The notes beneath the pieces are model-generated. The model worked only from the letters and a program-made list of their open reading frames with translations, had not been told where the DNA came from and did no database searches. Positions 8,624 through 20,629 of a stretch of DNA of 64,000 nt are shown here, in pieces. Where the stretch lies: the NCBI GenBank assembly GCA_965242495.1, contig OZ251446.1, positions 186,001 to 250,000 on the forward strand, read 5' to 3'. The translations under genes were made by a program, and so were the position numbers. Position 1 is the first letter of the stretch, and each line of letters starts with the position of its first letter. Origin of the DNA: CBDESN01 sp965242495 (GTDB lineage Bacteria; Pseudomonadota; Alphaproteobacteria; MPNO01).

Positions 8624-10057
8624 TCACGCCGCCGTGCCGCCGACCGTGAGCCGGTCGACCAGCAGCGTCGGCTGGCCCACGCCGACCGGGACGCCTTGGC
8701 CGTCCTTGCCGCAGGTGCCGACGCCGGGGTCGAGCGCCATGTCGTCGCCGATCATGCTGACCCGGGTCAGCACGTCCGGCCCGTTGCCGATCAGCGTCGC
8801 CCCCTTGACCGGCGCGCCCTGCCTGCCGTTCTCGATCAGATAGGCTTCGGAGGCGGTGAATACGAACTTGCCGGAGGTGATGTCCACCTGCCCGCCGCCG
8901 AAATTGACCGCGTACAGCCCCTTGCGGACATTGGCGACGATCTCTTCCGGCGCGCGGGAGCCGGCCGGCATGTAGGTGTTGGTCATGCGGGGCATCGGGG
9001 CGTGGGCGAAGCTCTGCCGGCGTCCGTTGCCGGTCGGGGCCGCGCCCGTCAGGCGCGCGTTGAGCCGATCCTGCATGTAGCCGACGAGCACGCCGTCCTC
9101 GATCAGCACGGTCTGCTCGCTGGGCGTCCCTTCGTCGTCGATGGTCAGCGAGCCGCGGCGGCCGGCGATCGTCCCGTCGTCGATCACCGTGACCCCGGGC
9201 GCGGCGATGCGCTCGCCCATCAACCCCGAGAAGGCCGACGTCTTCTTGCGGTTGAAATCGCCTTCGAGACCGTGCCCGATCGCCTCGTGCAGCAGGATCC
9301 CCGGCCAGCCCGGCCCCAGGACCACCGGCATTTCGCCGGCCGGGGCGGGAACCGATTCGAGGTTGACGACGGCCTGGCGAAGCGCTTCCTCGATCTGCGC
9401 CTTCCATCGCTCCGGCTCGATATGGGCGGCGAAGCCGGTGCGGCCCCCGGTCCCGTGGCTGCCGGTCTCCATGCGGTCGCCGTCGGCTGCGGCGATGCTG
9501 ACGTTGAGCCGGACGAGCGGGCGGATGTCGGCGTCGCGCGAGCCGTCGGCGCGGAGGATCTGCACCGCCTGCCATTCGCCCATGAGCGAGACCGAGACCT
9601 GCCGGACGCGCGAGTCGAGGCCGCGCGCATAGGCGTCCATGTCCTCGAGCAGTTTCACCTTGGCGGCGAAATCGACCTCGCCCAGCGGATTGGCGTCGTC
9701 GTAGAGCGACCGGTTGGTCCCGCGCGGCGCGGCCTGGACCGCGCCTGCATGTCCGGCGCGCACCGCCTTCACCGTCTCGCTCGCTCGCGCGATCGCGGCT
9801 TCGCTCAGCTCCGACGCATGGGCGTAGCCGGTCGCCTCGCCGGAAACGGCCCGCAGTCCGAAGCCCTGCGCGGTGTCGAACGCGGCGCTCTTGAGGCGTC
9901 CGTCGTCGAAGGCCGTCGCCTCCGATTGCCGGTATTCGAGGAACAACTCGCCGTCGTCGGCGCCGGCGAGCGCGTCGGCGACGATCCGCTCCACCCGCCT
10001 GCGGTCCATGCCGGAGCGGTCGAAGAACAGTTCGTCGGTGTGCGCGAGGCTGGACAT
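8624..10057 (-). CDS. tldD: Metalloprotease TldD
   Basis: 477 residues. TldD and TldE form a heteromeric zinc protease that degrades unfolded peptides and matures some RiPPs and the CcdA antitoxin. The zinc-binding motif HEAIGHGLEGDF is near residue 255, with further conserved glycine-rich segments (FGGGQVDITSGKFVFTASEA) towards the C-terminus. The partner tldE (pmbA) is not in the window, as is usual in alphaproteobacteria. Next to it, in the opposite direction, is coxB. Confidence 0.93.
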   Translation of the reverse strand: MSSLAHTDELFFDRSGMDRRRVERIVADALAGADDGELFLEYRQSEATAFDDGRLKSAAFDTAQGFGLRAVSGEATGYAHASELSEAAIARASETVKAVRAGHAGAVQAAPRGTNRSLYDDANPLGEVDFAAKVKLLEDMDAYARGLDSRVRQVSVSLMGEWQAVQILRADGSRDADIRPLVRLNVSIAAADGDRMETGSHGTGGRTGFAAHIEPERWKAQIEEALRQAVVNLESVPAPAGEMPVVLGPGWPGILLHEAIGHGLEGDFNRKKTSAFSGLMGERIAAPGVTVIDDGTIAGRRGSLTIDDEGTPSEQTVLIEDGVLVGYMQDRLNARLTGAAPTGNGRRQSFAHAPMPRMTNTYMPAGSRAPEEIVANVRKGLYAVNFGGGQVDITSGKFVFTASEAYLIENGRQGAPVKGATLIGNGPDVLTRVSMIGDDMALDPGVGTCGKDGQGVPVGVGQPTLLVDRLTVGGTAA

Positions 10058-10203
10058 GCGCCGCTCCCGATGGTGGTCCGGCGCATGCGCCGGGGCGTGT
10101 GCGGGGGGACCATAGCATCATGTGCGGCCGGGCCATAGCACAGGGGGCGTCGGGTTCGGCCGCCGCCCGTCGCCGGGCCGGGCGACGTTCGGGCCGCGAC
10201 GGG

Positions 10204-10231
10204 TTGTTTCGCCCCGCCGGGCTGGTATATC
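10204..10231 (+). promoter_or_regulatory. Candidate promoter for the cytochrome oxidase operon
   Basis: TTGTTT at 10204-10209 and TATATC at 10226-10231 are separated by 16 bases, about 75 bases before the coxB start. The match to sigma-70 consensus is modest, and an alternative -10 (TATCCT, 10228-10233) gives an 18-base spacer. It is the best candidate in the 250-base coxB/tldD divergent region. Confidence 0.3.
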
Positions 10232-10307
10232 CTGCCTCCATACGCTGGATGGAGGCGGCCGCCGGCGCGCGTCGCCTCCGCGAACCCTTGGGAGCACAGG
10301 CAGCCAG

Positions 10308-12756
<2,449 letters not shown>

Positions 12757-12804
12757 GCCGGCGGCGGCGGCGGTCCGGACGGCCCGAACCAAGGTCGAGC
12801 AGGC

Positions 12805-13710
12805 ATGTCCGCGTCAGGCTCCGCAGCGGCCGTCGCCTGCGACGCGCGCGTGGGCGACTTCGTGGCCCTGCTGAAACCGCGCGTGATGTCGCTGGTCGTG
12901 TTCACCGGACTCGCGGGTCTCGTGGTCGCGCCGGCCGCGCCGCACCCGGTCCTCGCCGCGGTCGCCGTCCTGTGCATCGCCGTCGGGGCCGGCGCGTCGG
13001 GCGCCCTCAACATGTGGTATGAGCGCGATATCGACGCCCTGATGTCGCGCACCTGCGACCGTCCGCTCCCGGCCGGGCGGATGGCCCCCGGAACGGCGCT
13101 CGGCTTCGGCGTCGTCCTCGCCGTCGGGTCGGTGACCGTCATGGCCCTGGCCGTCAACTGGGCCGCCGCGGTCCTGCTGGCGTTGACGATCGGTTTCTAC
13201 GTCCTGGTCTACACGATCTGGCTCAAGCGGCGGACGCCCCGGAACATCGTCATCGGCGGCGCCGCGGGCGCCTTCCCGCCGATGATCGGCTGGGCCGCGG
13301 CGACCGGCGAGGTGGGCGTCGGCGCGATCGCCCTGTTCGCCCTGGTCTTCCTGTGGACGCCGCCGCATTTCTGGGCGCTGTCGCTCTATCGCCGGGACGA
13401 CTACGAGCGCGCGGGCATCCCCATGCTGCCGGTCGTCGCGGGGGTCCGCGAGACCAAGCGGCAGATCCTGTTCTATACCGCCCTGCTGACGCCGGTCTCG
13501 CTGGCTCCGGTATGGCTTGGCATGGCGAGCTGGGTCTACGGCGCCGCGGCGCTCGGGTTGGGCGCCGGCTTCCTCCTGTCCGCCGCCCGCCTGTGGCGCG
13601 AGCCGGATCGCCGCGCCGCGCCGTTCCTGTTCGCGTTTTCGATCCTCTATCTGTTCGCGCTGTTCGCGGTCCTGATGGCCGACCGCCTGCTCGGGCTCGG
13701 GGCGGCCTGA
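12805..13710 (+). CDS. ctaB: Protoheme IX farnesyltransferase (heme O synthase)
   Basis: 301 residues, an integral membrane prenyltransferase of the UbiA superfamily. It adds a farnesyl group to heme b to make heme o, the precursor of heme a in the oxidase. The motif [20 protein letters not shown] (aspartates for Mg/farnesyl diphosphate) is near residue 70 and a second segment, [16 protein letters not shown], is near residue 195. It lies between coxA and the coxF/ctaG assembly genes. Confidence 0.95.
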   Translation: MSASGSAAAVACDARVGDFVALLKPRVMSLVVFTGLAGLVVAPAAPHPVLAAVAVLCIAVGAGASGALNMWYERDIDALMSRTCDRPLPAGRMAPGTALGFGVVLAVGSVTVMALAVNWAAAVLLALTIGFYVLVYTIWLKRRTPRNIVIGGAAGAFPPMIGWAAATGEVGVGAIALFALVFLWTPPHFWALSLYRRDDYERAGIPMLPVVAGVRETKRQILFYTALLTPVSLAPVWLGMASWVYGAAALGLGAGFLLSAARLWREPDRRAAPFLFAFSILYLFALFAVLMADRLLGLGAA

Positions 13711-13712
13711 AC

Positions 13713-13835
13713 GTGGGACGCCTCAGCGCGCAGCACCGGCGCCGGCGCGGCAGGAACGTGGCCCTGCTGCTCGCCCTGGTCGGCCTCGTCGTGCTGTTCT
13801 ACGCTGTCGCCATCGTGCGCTTCGGGGGCGGATGA
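13713..13835 (+). CDS. Small membrane protein of the cox operon, CoxF-like
   Basis: A 40-residue protein starting at the GTG at 13713, two bases after the ctaB stop, and overlapping ctaG by 4 bases. It has a basic N-terminus (QHRRRRGRN) followed by one hydrophobic segment (VALLLALVGLVVLFYAVAI). Small single-helix proteins at exactly this position between ctaB and ctaG are common in alphaproteobacteria and are annotated as CoxF-type oxidase assembly factors. The spacing and hydrophobicity support it as real; its function is inferred from position. Confidence 0.7.
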   Translation: MGRLSAQHRRRRGRNVALLLALVGLVVLFYAVAIVRFGGG

Positions 13836-14443
13836 CCGTGAGCTCCCGGAAACGCGACGACAGACGCCGCCGCAATCTCGCCGCCGTCGCGGCCTCGACC
13901 GCCATCGTCGTCGGCATGGCCGGGCTCGTCTACGCCTCGCCGCTTCTGTATCGCTGGTTCTGCCAAGCGACCGGATTCGGCGGCACGCCCCGGATCGCCG
14001 CCGCCGCGCCCGGCCGGGCCGAACCCGCGCGGACCGCCGACCGCGTGATCACGGTGCGCTTCAACGCCGACGTGAACCCGGCCTTGCCCTGGCGGTTCCG
14101 GCCGGCGCGGCGCTCGGTCGAGGTGAAGCTCGGCGAGGAGACGCTCGCCTTCTACCGCGCGGCCAATCTCGCCGGCGAACCGGTGACCGGAACCGCGACC
14201 TTCAACGTCACGCCGGCCAAGGCGGGGGCCTATTTCAACAAGATCGAATGCTTCTGCTTCACCGAGCAGACGCTGGCGCCCGGCCGCCAGGTCGAGATGC
14301 CGGTCTCCTTCTTCATCGACCCCGACCTGGCCCGGGACCGCAACCTCGACGATCTGACCGCGATCACCCTGTCCTACACCTTCTTCCGGGCGCCCGGCCG
14401 CGACGGGGCGCAAGCCGCCGCGCTCGCGCCGGAGCCGGAATAG
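13832..14443 (+). CDS. ctaG: Cytochrome c oxidase assembly protein CtaG (Cox11)
   Basis: 203 residues. One N-terminal membrane anchor (about residues 15-38) is followed by a periplasmic immunoglobulin-like domain. Cox11 delivers copper to the CuB site of subunit I. The copper-binding motif is visible as [10 protein letters not shown], and [12 protein letters not shown] follows. Its start overlaps the end of the preceding small gene, so translation is probably coupled. coxC begins 28 bases downstream. Confidence 0.95.
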   Translation: MTVSSRKRDDRRRRNLAAVAASTAIVVGMAGLVYASPLLYRWFCQATGFGGTPRIAAAAPGRAEPARTADRVITVRFNADVNPALPWRFRPARRSVEVKLGEETLAFYRAANLAGEPVTGTATFNVTPAKAGAYFNKIECFCFTEQTLAPGRQVEMPVSFFIDPDLARDRNLDDLTAITLSYTFFRAPGRDGAQAAALAPEPE

Positions 14444-14471
14444 ATCACCAGCAGCAACGGAACGGCCTGAC

Positions 14472-15326
14472 ATGACACCGCCCGCCGACACCGCCGACGC
14501 CGCCGACGCGCAGGGCTACGCCCATCACGGGCGCAAGCACCCCTATCACATGGTCGATCCCAGCCCGTGGCCCGCGGTCGGCGCATTGTCCTCGCTGCTG
14601 CTGTTCGGCGGCGCGATCCTCTACATGCACGAAATGACCGCCTGGATCATGATCGTCGGCCTCGTCGGCACGCTGGCGACCATGTATCTGTGGTGGCGCG
14701 ACGTGGTCCGCGAAGCCACGTTCGAAGGGCATCACACGCCGATCGTGCAGATCGGCATGCGCTACGGCATGGCGTTGTTCATCGCCTCCGAGGTGATGTT
14801 CTTCGTCGCCTGGTTCTGGGCTTACTTCAACGCCAGCCTGTTTCCGCCGGCGGCCATCGAAGGCGTGTGGCCGCCGCCCGGGATCCTGACCTTCGATCCG
14901 TGGGGTCTGCCGTTCCTCAACACGCTGATCCTGCTGATGTCGGGGGTGACCGTGACCTGGGCGCATCACGAGCTGCGCGAGGGCAACCGGGAACGCTGCG
15001 TCCAGGGGCTCGGCCTCACCATCCTGTTGGGACTCTGCTTCACCGGCGTCCAGGCCTACGAGTACGGGCACGCTCCGTTCGGCTTCCGCGAGGGCATCTA
15101 TCCCAGCACCTTCTTCATGGCCACCGGGTTCCACGGCGCCCACGTCATCATCGGGACCTGTTTCCTGATCGTGTGCTTCTTCCGCGCGCGCGCCGGCCAT
15201 TTCACGCCCGACCACCATTTCGGGTTCGAAGCGGCCGCATGGTATTGGCACTTCGTCGACGTCGTGTGGCTGTTCCTGTTCTGCTGCATATACTGGTGGG
15301 GCGCGGGCGCGCCCGCCGCCCATTAG
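14472..15326 (+). CDS. coxC: Cytochrome c oxidase subunit III
   Basis: 284 residues with seven predicted helices, and a histidine-rich N-terminal [17 protein letters not shown] typical of the family. Subunit III stabilises subunit I and proton uptake. Conserved segments include [23 protein letters not shown] sequence, [11 protein letters not shown], and the C-terminal [14 protein letters not shown]. It follows ctaG and precedes the DUF983 gene by 3 bases. Confidence 0.95.
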   Translation: MTPPADTADAADAQGYAHHGRKHPYHMVDPSPWPAVGALSSLLLFGGAILYMHEMTAWIMIVGLVGTLATMYLWWRDVVREATFEGHHTPIVQIGMRYGMALFIASEVMFFVAWFWAYFNASLFPPAAIEGVWPPPGILTFDPWGLPFLNTLILLMSGVTVTWAHHELREGNRERCVQGLGLTILLGLCFTGVQAYEYGHAPFGFREGIYPSTFFMATGFHGAHVIIGTCFLIVCFFRARAGHFTPDHHFGFEAAAWYWHFVDVVWLFLFCCIYWWGAGAPAAH

Positions 15327-15329
15327 GGC

Positions 15330-15704
15330 GTGACCGGCCGGGACCGCGCTTCGCCGCCGGCGCTCGGCGCCGGCCTGCGCTGCCGCTGCCCGCGCTGCGG
15401 GCGGGGGCCTCTGTTCGACGGCCTGCTGACCGTCGCCGCCGGATGCCGCGATTGCGGCCTCGATCTGCGCGGCCAGGACAGCGCCGACGGTCCGGCGGCG
15501 TTCGCGATCCTGCTGCTGGGCGTCGTCCTGATCCCGCTGGTCTTCGGGTTGGAGCGGCTGGCCGCGCCGCCGGTCTGGGTTCATCTGGCGATCTGGCCGC
15601 CGGTCGTCCCGGCGCTGGCGATCGCCGTGCTCCGCCCGCTCAAGGCGACGTTGATCGCGCTGCAATACCGCCATCGGCGCGATACTTTGGACGCCGGCGG
15701 GTGA
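15330..15704 (+). CDS. DUF983 family membrane protein
   Basis: 124 residues from a GTG start 3 bases after coxC. The N-terminus carries a four-cysteine zinc-ribbon-like arrangement (CRCPRCGRGPLFDG, then CRDCGLDL), followed by two hydrophobic segments. DUF983 proteins are regularly encoded between coxC and surf1 in alphaproteobacteria. Their biochemical role is not established; the linkage suggests a part in oxidase assembly. Confidence 0.85.
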   Translation: MTGRDRASPPALGAGLRCRCPRCGRGPLFDGLLTVAAGCRDCGLDLRGQDSADGPAAFAILLLGVVLIPLVFGLERLAAPPVWVHLAIWPPVVPALAIAVLRPLKATLIALQYRHRRDTLDAGG

Positions 15705-15714
15705 GCCCGCCCGC

Positions 15715-16416
15715 ATGCGCCGTCATCCCGCAATGTGGCCCACGGTCGCCGCGGCCGCCGGCGTCGGCGCGCTCCTCGCCCTCGGCAGCTGGCAGGTTCA
15801 CCGGCTCCACTGGAAGGACGCGCTGATCGCCGCGCGCGCGGCCTCGCTCGCCGCGCCGCCGCTGGCGCTGGACCGGCTCGCCGGGGCGGAACTCGCGCCC
15901 TTCCGCCGCGTCCGGCTGCGGGGCCGCTTCGACCACGACCGCGAGATGCATCTGCTGGCCCGCGTCCATCGCGGGCGGGCGGGGGTGGAGGTGGTCACGC
16001 CGCTCCGGCTGGGCGACGGAGGCTACGTTCTGGTCAATCGCGGCTGGGCGCCGTCCGGCCGCGCCGATCCCCGGGCGTCCCCGCCCGACCGGATGCCCGG
16101 CGAGGTCGAGGTCGCCGGCATCCTCCGCCGTCCCGGCCGCGCCAACCGATGGGTTCCCGACAATCGGCCCGATCGCGGCGTCTGGCACTACGTCGATCCG
16201 GCGGCGATGGCGAAGAGCGCGGGTCTCGCCGCGGTCGGCCCGTTCGTCGTCGAGGCCGGCCCCGCGCCGAACCCCGGCGGCTATCCGATCGGCGGCCGAA
16301 CCCGGACCAGGCTCCCCAACGACCATCTGCAATACGCCCTCACCTGGTACGCGCTCGCCGTCGGCTTGGCGGCCGTCTATGCGCTCTATCTCCGCAGACT
16401 GCGGGGCGGGGGCTGA
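15715..16416 (+). CDS. SURF1 family oxidase assembly protein
   Basis: 233 residues with a membrane helix at each end (about residues 6-25 and 208-226) flanking a periplasmic domain, the SURF1 layout. SURF1 helps insert heme a into subunit I. Visible family features are LGSWQVHRLHWKDALI, VLVNRGWAPSG, and the C-terminal PNDHLQYALTWYALA. It closes the oxidase block; the next gene (M32 peptidase) starts 5 bases downstream and is probably co-transcribed. Confidence 0.93.
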   Translation: MRRHPAMWPTVAAAAGVGALLALGSWQVHRLHWKDALIAARAASLAAPPLALDRLAGAELAPFRRVRLRGRFDHDREMHLLARVHRGRAGVEVVTPLRLGDGGYVLVNRGWAPSGRADPRASPPDRMPGEVEVAGILRRPGRANRWVPDNRPDRGVWHYVDPAAMAKSAGLAAVGPFVVEAGPAPNPGGYPIGGRTRTRLPNDHLQYALTWYALAVGLAAVYALYLRRLRGGG

Positions 16417-16421
16417 CGGCC

Positions 16422-17918
16422 ATGTCCGCCTATCGCGCGCTCGAGGCCCGGTTCAAGCGCCTGACGATCCTCGCCGAGGCGGCCGGCCTCCTGCGCTGGG
16501 ATCGGTCGGTGAACATGCCGCGCGGCGGCGCCGCGGCGCGCGCCGAGCAGCTGGCCGGGCTGCAGCTGCTGCGCCACGAGCTGCTGACCGATCCGCGCCT
16601 GCCGGAACTGCTCGACGCCGCCGACGCGGCGGAAGACGACGTCTGGCGCCGCGCCAATCTTCGCGAGATGCGGCGCATCCGTCTCCATGCCGCCGCGGTT
16701 CCGCCCGATCTCGTGGAAGCGCTGGCCAGGGCCGGTTCGGATTGCGAGATGGTCTGGCGCGAGGCGCGGCCGGCGAACGACTTCGCCGCCGCGGCGCCGA
16801 GCCTCGCCGGTTTGCTGGACCTTGTGCGCCGGGTCGGCGAGGCCAAGGCGTCGGCCCTCGGCTGCGCGCCTTACGAGGCGCTGATGGACCAGTACGAACC
16901 CGGCGCGCGCCTGCGGCGGATCGAGCCCCTGTTCGCCGGGCTCGCGCGCCTCCTGCCCGACCTTCTCGAACGCATCCTCGCCCGCCAGGCGGCGGGCCCC
17001 CGGCCGCCGCCCTTGCCGGGGCCGTTTCCGCCGGACGCCCAGCGCGCACTCGGCCTCGAGCTGATGCGCCGGCTCGGCTTCGATTTCGAGCATGGCCGGC
17101 TCGACGCGAGCCTCCACCCGTTCTGCGGCGGCGTGTCCGAGGACGTGCGCCTCACGACCCGCTACGACGAACGGGATTTCGCCTCGAGCATGATGGCGGT
17201 CCTGCACGAGACCGGTCACGCCTTGTACAAGCGGGGGCTGCCCGCGCGCTGGCGCTATCAGCCGGTCGGCGGCGCGCGCGGCATGGCGCTGCACGAGAGC
17301 CAGTCGCTGCTGATCGAGATGCAGGCCTGCCGCAGCCGCGAATTCTTCGTCTTCGCCGCGCCGCTGATCCGCCGCGCCTTCGGCGCCGGGGGCCCGGCCT
17401 GGACGGCGGACAATCTCCATCTCTCCTTCACCCGCGTAGCGCCGGGTCCGATCCGGGTCGATGCCGACGAGGCGACCTACCCCGCCCATGTGATTCTGCG
17501 CTTCCGGTTGGAGAGGGCGTTGCTCGACGGCGCGCTCGCCGTGGGCGACCTTCCGGGCGCCTGGCGCGACGGCATGCGGGAGTTGCTGGGCGTGGTCCCC
17601 GCCGGCGACGCCGACGGGTGCCTGCAGGACATCCACTGGTATCACGGAAGTTTCGGCTATTTCCCGACCTACGCCATGGGCGCGCTCGCCGCGGCGCAGC
17701 TGTTCGCCGCGGCCCGGCGCGCGCGCCCCGGGATCCCGCAATCGATCGCGGCCGGCGACTTCGCGCCGCTGCTCGCCTGGCTGCGCGACAACCTGCACGC
17801 CAGGGGATCCAGCCGTTCGACCGACGAGCTGCTGGTCGAGGCGACCGGCGCGCCGCTCGGCGCCGCGGCCTTCGAACGCCATCTCCGGGCGCGCTATCTG
17901 GACGAGGAGCCGCCTTGA
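16422..17918 (+). CDS. Carboxypeptidase M32 (Taq-type)
   Basis: 498 residues, standard length. M32 enzymes are cytosolic metallocarboxypeptidases. The zinc motif HETGHALY is near residue 261, the third ligand segment HESQSLL near residue 290, and the family segments DVRLTTRYDERDF and IRVDADEATYPAHV are present. It is inserted between SURF1 and threonine synthase, which are often direct neighbours in related genomes. Its stop overlaps the proposed TTG start of thrC. Confidence 0.92.
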   Translation: MSAYRALEARFKRLTILAEAAGLLRWDRSVNMPRGGAAARAEQLAGLQLLRHELLTDPRLPELLDAADAAEDDVWRRANLREMRRIRLHAAAVPPDLVEALARAGSDCEMVWREARPANDFAAAAPSLAGLLDLVRRVGEAKASALGCAPYEALMDQYEPGARLRRIEPLFAGLARLLPDLLERILARQAAGPRPPPLPGPFPPDAQRALGLELMRRLGFDFEHGRLDASLHPFCGGVSEDVRLTTRYDERDFASSMMAVLHETGHALYKRGLPARWRYQPVGGARGMALHESQSLLIEMQACRSREFFVFAAPLIRRAFGAGGPAWTADNLHLSFTRVAPGPIRVDADEATYPAHVILRFRLERALLDGALAVGDLPGAWRDGMRELLGVVPAGDADGCLQDIHWYHGSFGYFPTYAMGALAAAQLFAAARRARPGIPQSIAAGDFAPLLAWLRDNLHARGSSRSTDELLVEATGAPLGAAAFERHLRARYLDEEPP

Positions 17919-19357
17919 GTCGGCGCGCGACGAGGGATCGCGGCGCCCGCCCCGCGGATTACGTGAGCACCCGCGGCCGCGCCCCGAAGGTGGGGTTCGA
18001 GGAGGCGCTGCTCGCCGGCCTCGCCCCCGACGGCGGGTTGTACGTGCCCGCGGCCTGGCCGCGCTTCGCCGCGGCCGAGTTCCGGTCGATGGCCGGCGCG
18101 CCCTACGCCGCGGTCGCGACCGCGGTCATGCGGCCCTTCCTGGGCGATTCGATCGACGGGCCCGACTTCGCCGCGATGGTGGACGAGAGCTATGCCGGTT
18201 TCGGGCATCGCGCGGTCGCGCCGCTTCGCCAGCTGGGCCCGAACGAATGGCTGCTGGAACTGTTCCACGGGCCCACCCTCGCGTTCAAGGACCATGCGCT
18301 CCAGCTGCTCGGGCGGCTGTTCGATCACGTCCTGTCGCGGCGCGGCGCGCGCGTGACCCTCGTCGTCGCGACTTCGGGCGATACCGGCTCGGCCGCGATC
18401 GAGGCCTGCCGCGACCGGCCTTCGATCGACCTGTTCGTCCTGCACCCGAAGGGCAGGATCTCCGAGGTGCAGCGCCGCCAGATGACCACCGTCGAGGCGT
18501 CCAACGTCCACAACCTCGCGATCGAGGGCGCGTTCGACGACTGCCAGGACCTGGTGAAGGCGATGTTCGCCGACGAACCGTTCCGCCGCCGCCACCGCCT
18601 GTCGGCCGTCAACTCGATCAACTGGGCGCGCATCATGGCCCAGGCCGCGTTCTACGTCGCCGCCGGCGTGGCCCTCGGCGCGCCCGCCCGCCCGGTGTCG
18701 TTCTGCGTGCCCAGCGGGAATTTCGGCAACGTGTTCGCGGGCTACGTCGCCCGGCGAATCGGCCTGCCGGTCGATCGGCTGATCGTCGCCACCAACCGCA
18801 ACGACGTCCTCGCGCGCTTCTTCGCCACCGGCGAGATGACCGCCGAACCCGTCGCGCCCTCGCTCAGCCCGAGCATGGACATCCAGGTCGCGAGCAATTT
18901 CGAACGGCTGCTGTTCGACATGCTCGGCCGCGACGGCGCCGCCGTCGCCCGCGCCATGACGGCCTTCCGGCGCCGGGGCCGCCTGCGCGCGCCCGCCGAC
19001 CGGCTCGCCGAGGCGCGCCAAGCGTTCGACGCCGGCCGCCTCGACGACGAGGCCACGCGCGCCGTCATCGCCGAGGTCTACCGCGCGACCGGGACGATCC
19101 TCGACCCCCACACGGCCGTCGGCGTCGGCGTCGGGCGGGCGCGGCGGGGCGCCTCCTCCGTCCCGCTGGTCTGTCTCGCCACCGCGCATCCGGCCAAGTT
19201 CCCGGACGCCGTGGAGGCCTCGATCGGCAGGCGCCCGGCGCTTCCCGACCGCTTCGCCGATCTGTTCGATCGCCGCGAGCGGATGACCGTCCTCGCCAAC
19301 GACCTCGACGCGGTCCGGGCCTTCGTCCGCGATCGCGCCGCCGCGGGCGCGCCGTGA
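17915..19357 (+). CDS. thrC: Threonine synthase
   Basis: 480 residues if the TTG at 17915 is used. It is a PLP enzyme converting O-phosphohomoserine to threonine. The family N-terminus YVSTRGRAPKVGFEEALLAG is clear, but no ATG precedes it. The TTG overlaps the previous stop by 4 bases and has GAGGAG 6-7 bases upstream; the only other candidate, a GTG at 17963, falls inside the conserved motif. The PLP lysine lies in PTLAFKDHALQ. ThrB is also in this window, about 32 kb away. Confidence 0.92.
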   Translation: MSRRATRDRGARPADYVSTRGRAPKVGFEEALLAGLAPDGGLYVPAAWPRFAAAEFRSMAGAPYAAVATAVMRPFLGDSIDGPDFAAMVDESYAGFGHRAVAPLRQLGPNEWLLELFHGPTLAFKDHALQLLGRLFDHVLSRRGARVTLVVATSGDTGSAAIEACRDRPSIDLFVLHPKGRISEVQRRQMTTVEASNVHNLAIEGAFDDCQDLVKAMFADEPFRRRHRLSAVNSINWARIMAQAAFYVAAGVALGAPARPVSFCVPSGNFGNVFAGYVARRIGLPVDRLIVATNRNDVLARFFATGEMTAEPVAPSLSPSMDIQVASNFERLLFDMLGRDGAAVARAMTAFRRRGRLRAPADRLAEARQAFDAGRLDDEATRAVIAEVYRATGTILDPHTAVGVGVGRARRGASSVPLVCLATAHPAKFPDAVEASIGRRPALPDRFADLFDRRERMTVLANDLDAVRAFVRDRAAAGAP

Positions 19358-20619
19358 GCGCGCGCCTCGTCCGCCTCGCCAACGGCCTCCGGGTGGTCAC
19401 GCAGCGGATGCCGCAGGTGGAGACGGTCTCGCTCGGGGTCTGGGTCGACGCCGGCGCCCGGCACGAGCCCGCCGGGCTCGGCGGCGCCGCGCATCTGCTG
19501 GAGCACATGGCGTTCAAGGGGACCCGCCGCCGCTCGGCGCGCGCGATCGCCGAGGAGATCGAGGCCGTCGGCGGCCATCTCAACGCCTTCACCTCGCGCG
19601 AGTTCACCGCCTATCACGCCACGTTGCTCAAGGGCGACGAAGCGCTCGCGGTCGACGTCATCGCCGACATCCTCCAGCACTCGCTGTTCGACGAGGCCGA
19701 GCTCGTCCGCGAGCGCGCGGTCGTCCTGCAGGAGATCGCCCAGGCCGACGATACGCCCGACGAAGTGGTCTTCGACCGCTTCCAGGAAACCGCGTTTCCG
19801 GACCAGCCCATCGGCCGGCCGGTTCTCGGCGCGGCGGAGCGCGTCGCCTCGATGCCGGGCGAGGCGCTGCGGAGCCATATGCGGGAGACCTACACCGCCC
19901 CGCGCATGGTCGCGGCCGCGGCCGGCAATCTCGATCACGACCGCTTCGCCGGCCTCGTCGGCGCGGCGTTCGGCGATCTCGACCCGGCGGACGGGCGCGG
20001 GGCCGAGCCGGCGCGCTACGCCGGCGGCGACGTCCGCGAGCCGCGCGATCTCGAACAGGCGCATCTGCTGCTCGGCTTCGAGGGGCTGTCCTGGTCCGAC
20101 CCGGACCATTACGCCCTCTCGGTCCTGTCGACGATCCTGGGCGGCGGCATGTCCTCGCGCCTGTTCCAGGAGGCGCGCGAGGCGCGCGGCCTGGCTTACG
20201 ACGTCCATACCTTCGGCGAATCCTATCGCGACGCCGGCCTGTTCGGCGTCTATGCCGGGGCGGGCGAGCGCGAGGCCGCGGAGCTGGCGTCGCTGATATG
20301 CGGCCTGCTGCGCGGCCTCGAAGGCTCGGTGACCAATGACGAGCTCCGCCGCGCCCGCGCCCAGATCAAGGCCGGGGCGGTGATGTCGCTGGAGAGCACC
20401 GCCGCGCGCTGCGAGCAGCTCGCCCGCCAGGTTCTGCTGTTCGGGCGCCCCGTCCCGATGGCCGAGATCGCGGCTCATATCGACGCCGTAGACCGCGCGG
20501 CCCTCGACCGCGTGTCCCGCCGGCTCCTCGACGGCCCGCCCACCTTCGCCGCCCTCGGACCCACGGGCGGCTTGCCGTCATACGACGAGATCGCCGGGAT
20601 GCTCGGTCGGGCTTCATGA
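19354..20619 (+). CDS. M16 family zinc peptidase (processing-peptidase-like)
   Basis: 421 residues from a GTG that overlaps the thrC stop by 4 bases. The inverted zinc motif HLLEHMAFKGT is near residue 47, followed by the conserved downstream glutamate region (ELVRERAVVLQEIAQADD). The C-terminal half contains the substrate-binding segment GMSSRLFQEAREARGLAYDV. This is the bacterial relative of mitochondrial processing peptidase beta, regularly encoded behind thrC in alphaproteobacteria. The substrate is not known from sequence. Confidence 0.92.
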   Translation: MSARLVRLANGLRVVTQRMPQVETVSLGVWVDAGARHEPAGLGGAAHLLEHMAFKGTRRRSARAIAEEIEAVGGHLNAFTSREFTAYHATLLKGDEALAVDVIADILQHSLFDEAELVRERAVVLQEIAQADDTPDEVVFDRFQETAFPDQPIGRPVLGAAERVASMPGEALRSHMRETYTAPRMVAAAAGNLDHDRFAGLVGAAFGDLDPADGRGAEPARYAGGDVREPRDLEQAHLLLGFEGLSWSDPDHYALSVLSTILGGGMSSRLFQEAREARGLAYDVHTFGESYRDAGLFGVYAGAGEREAAELASLICGLLRGLEGSVTNDELRRARAQIKAGAVMSLESTAARCEQLARQVLLFGRPVPMAEIAAHIDAVDRAALDRVSRRLLDGPPTFAALGPTGGLPSYDEIAGMLGRAS

Positions 20620-20629
20620 ACGCCGGCGA

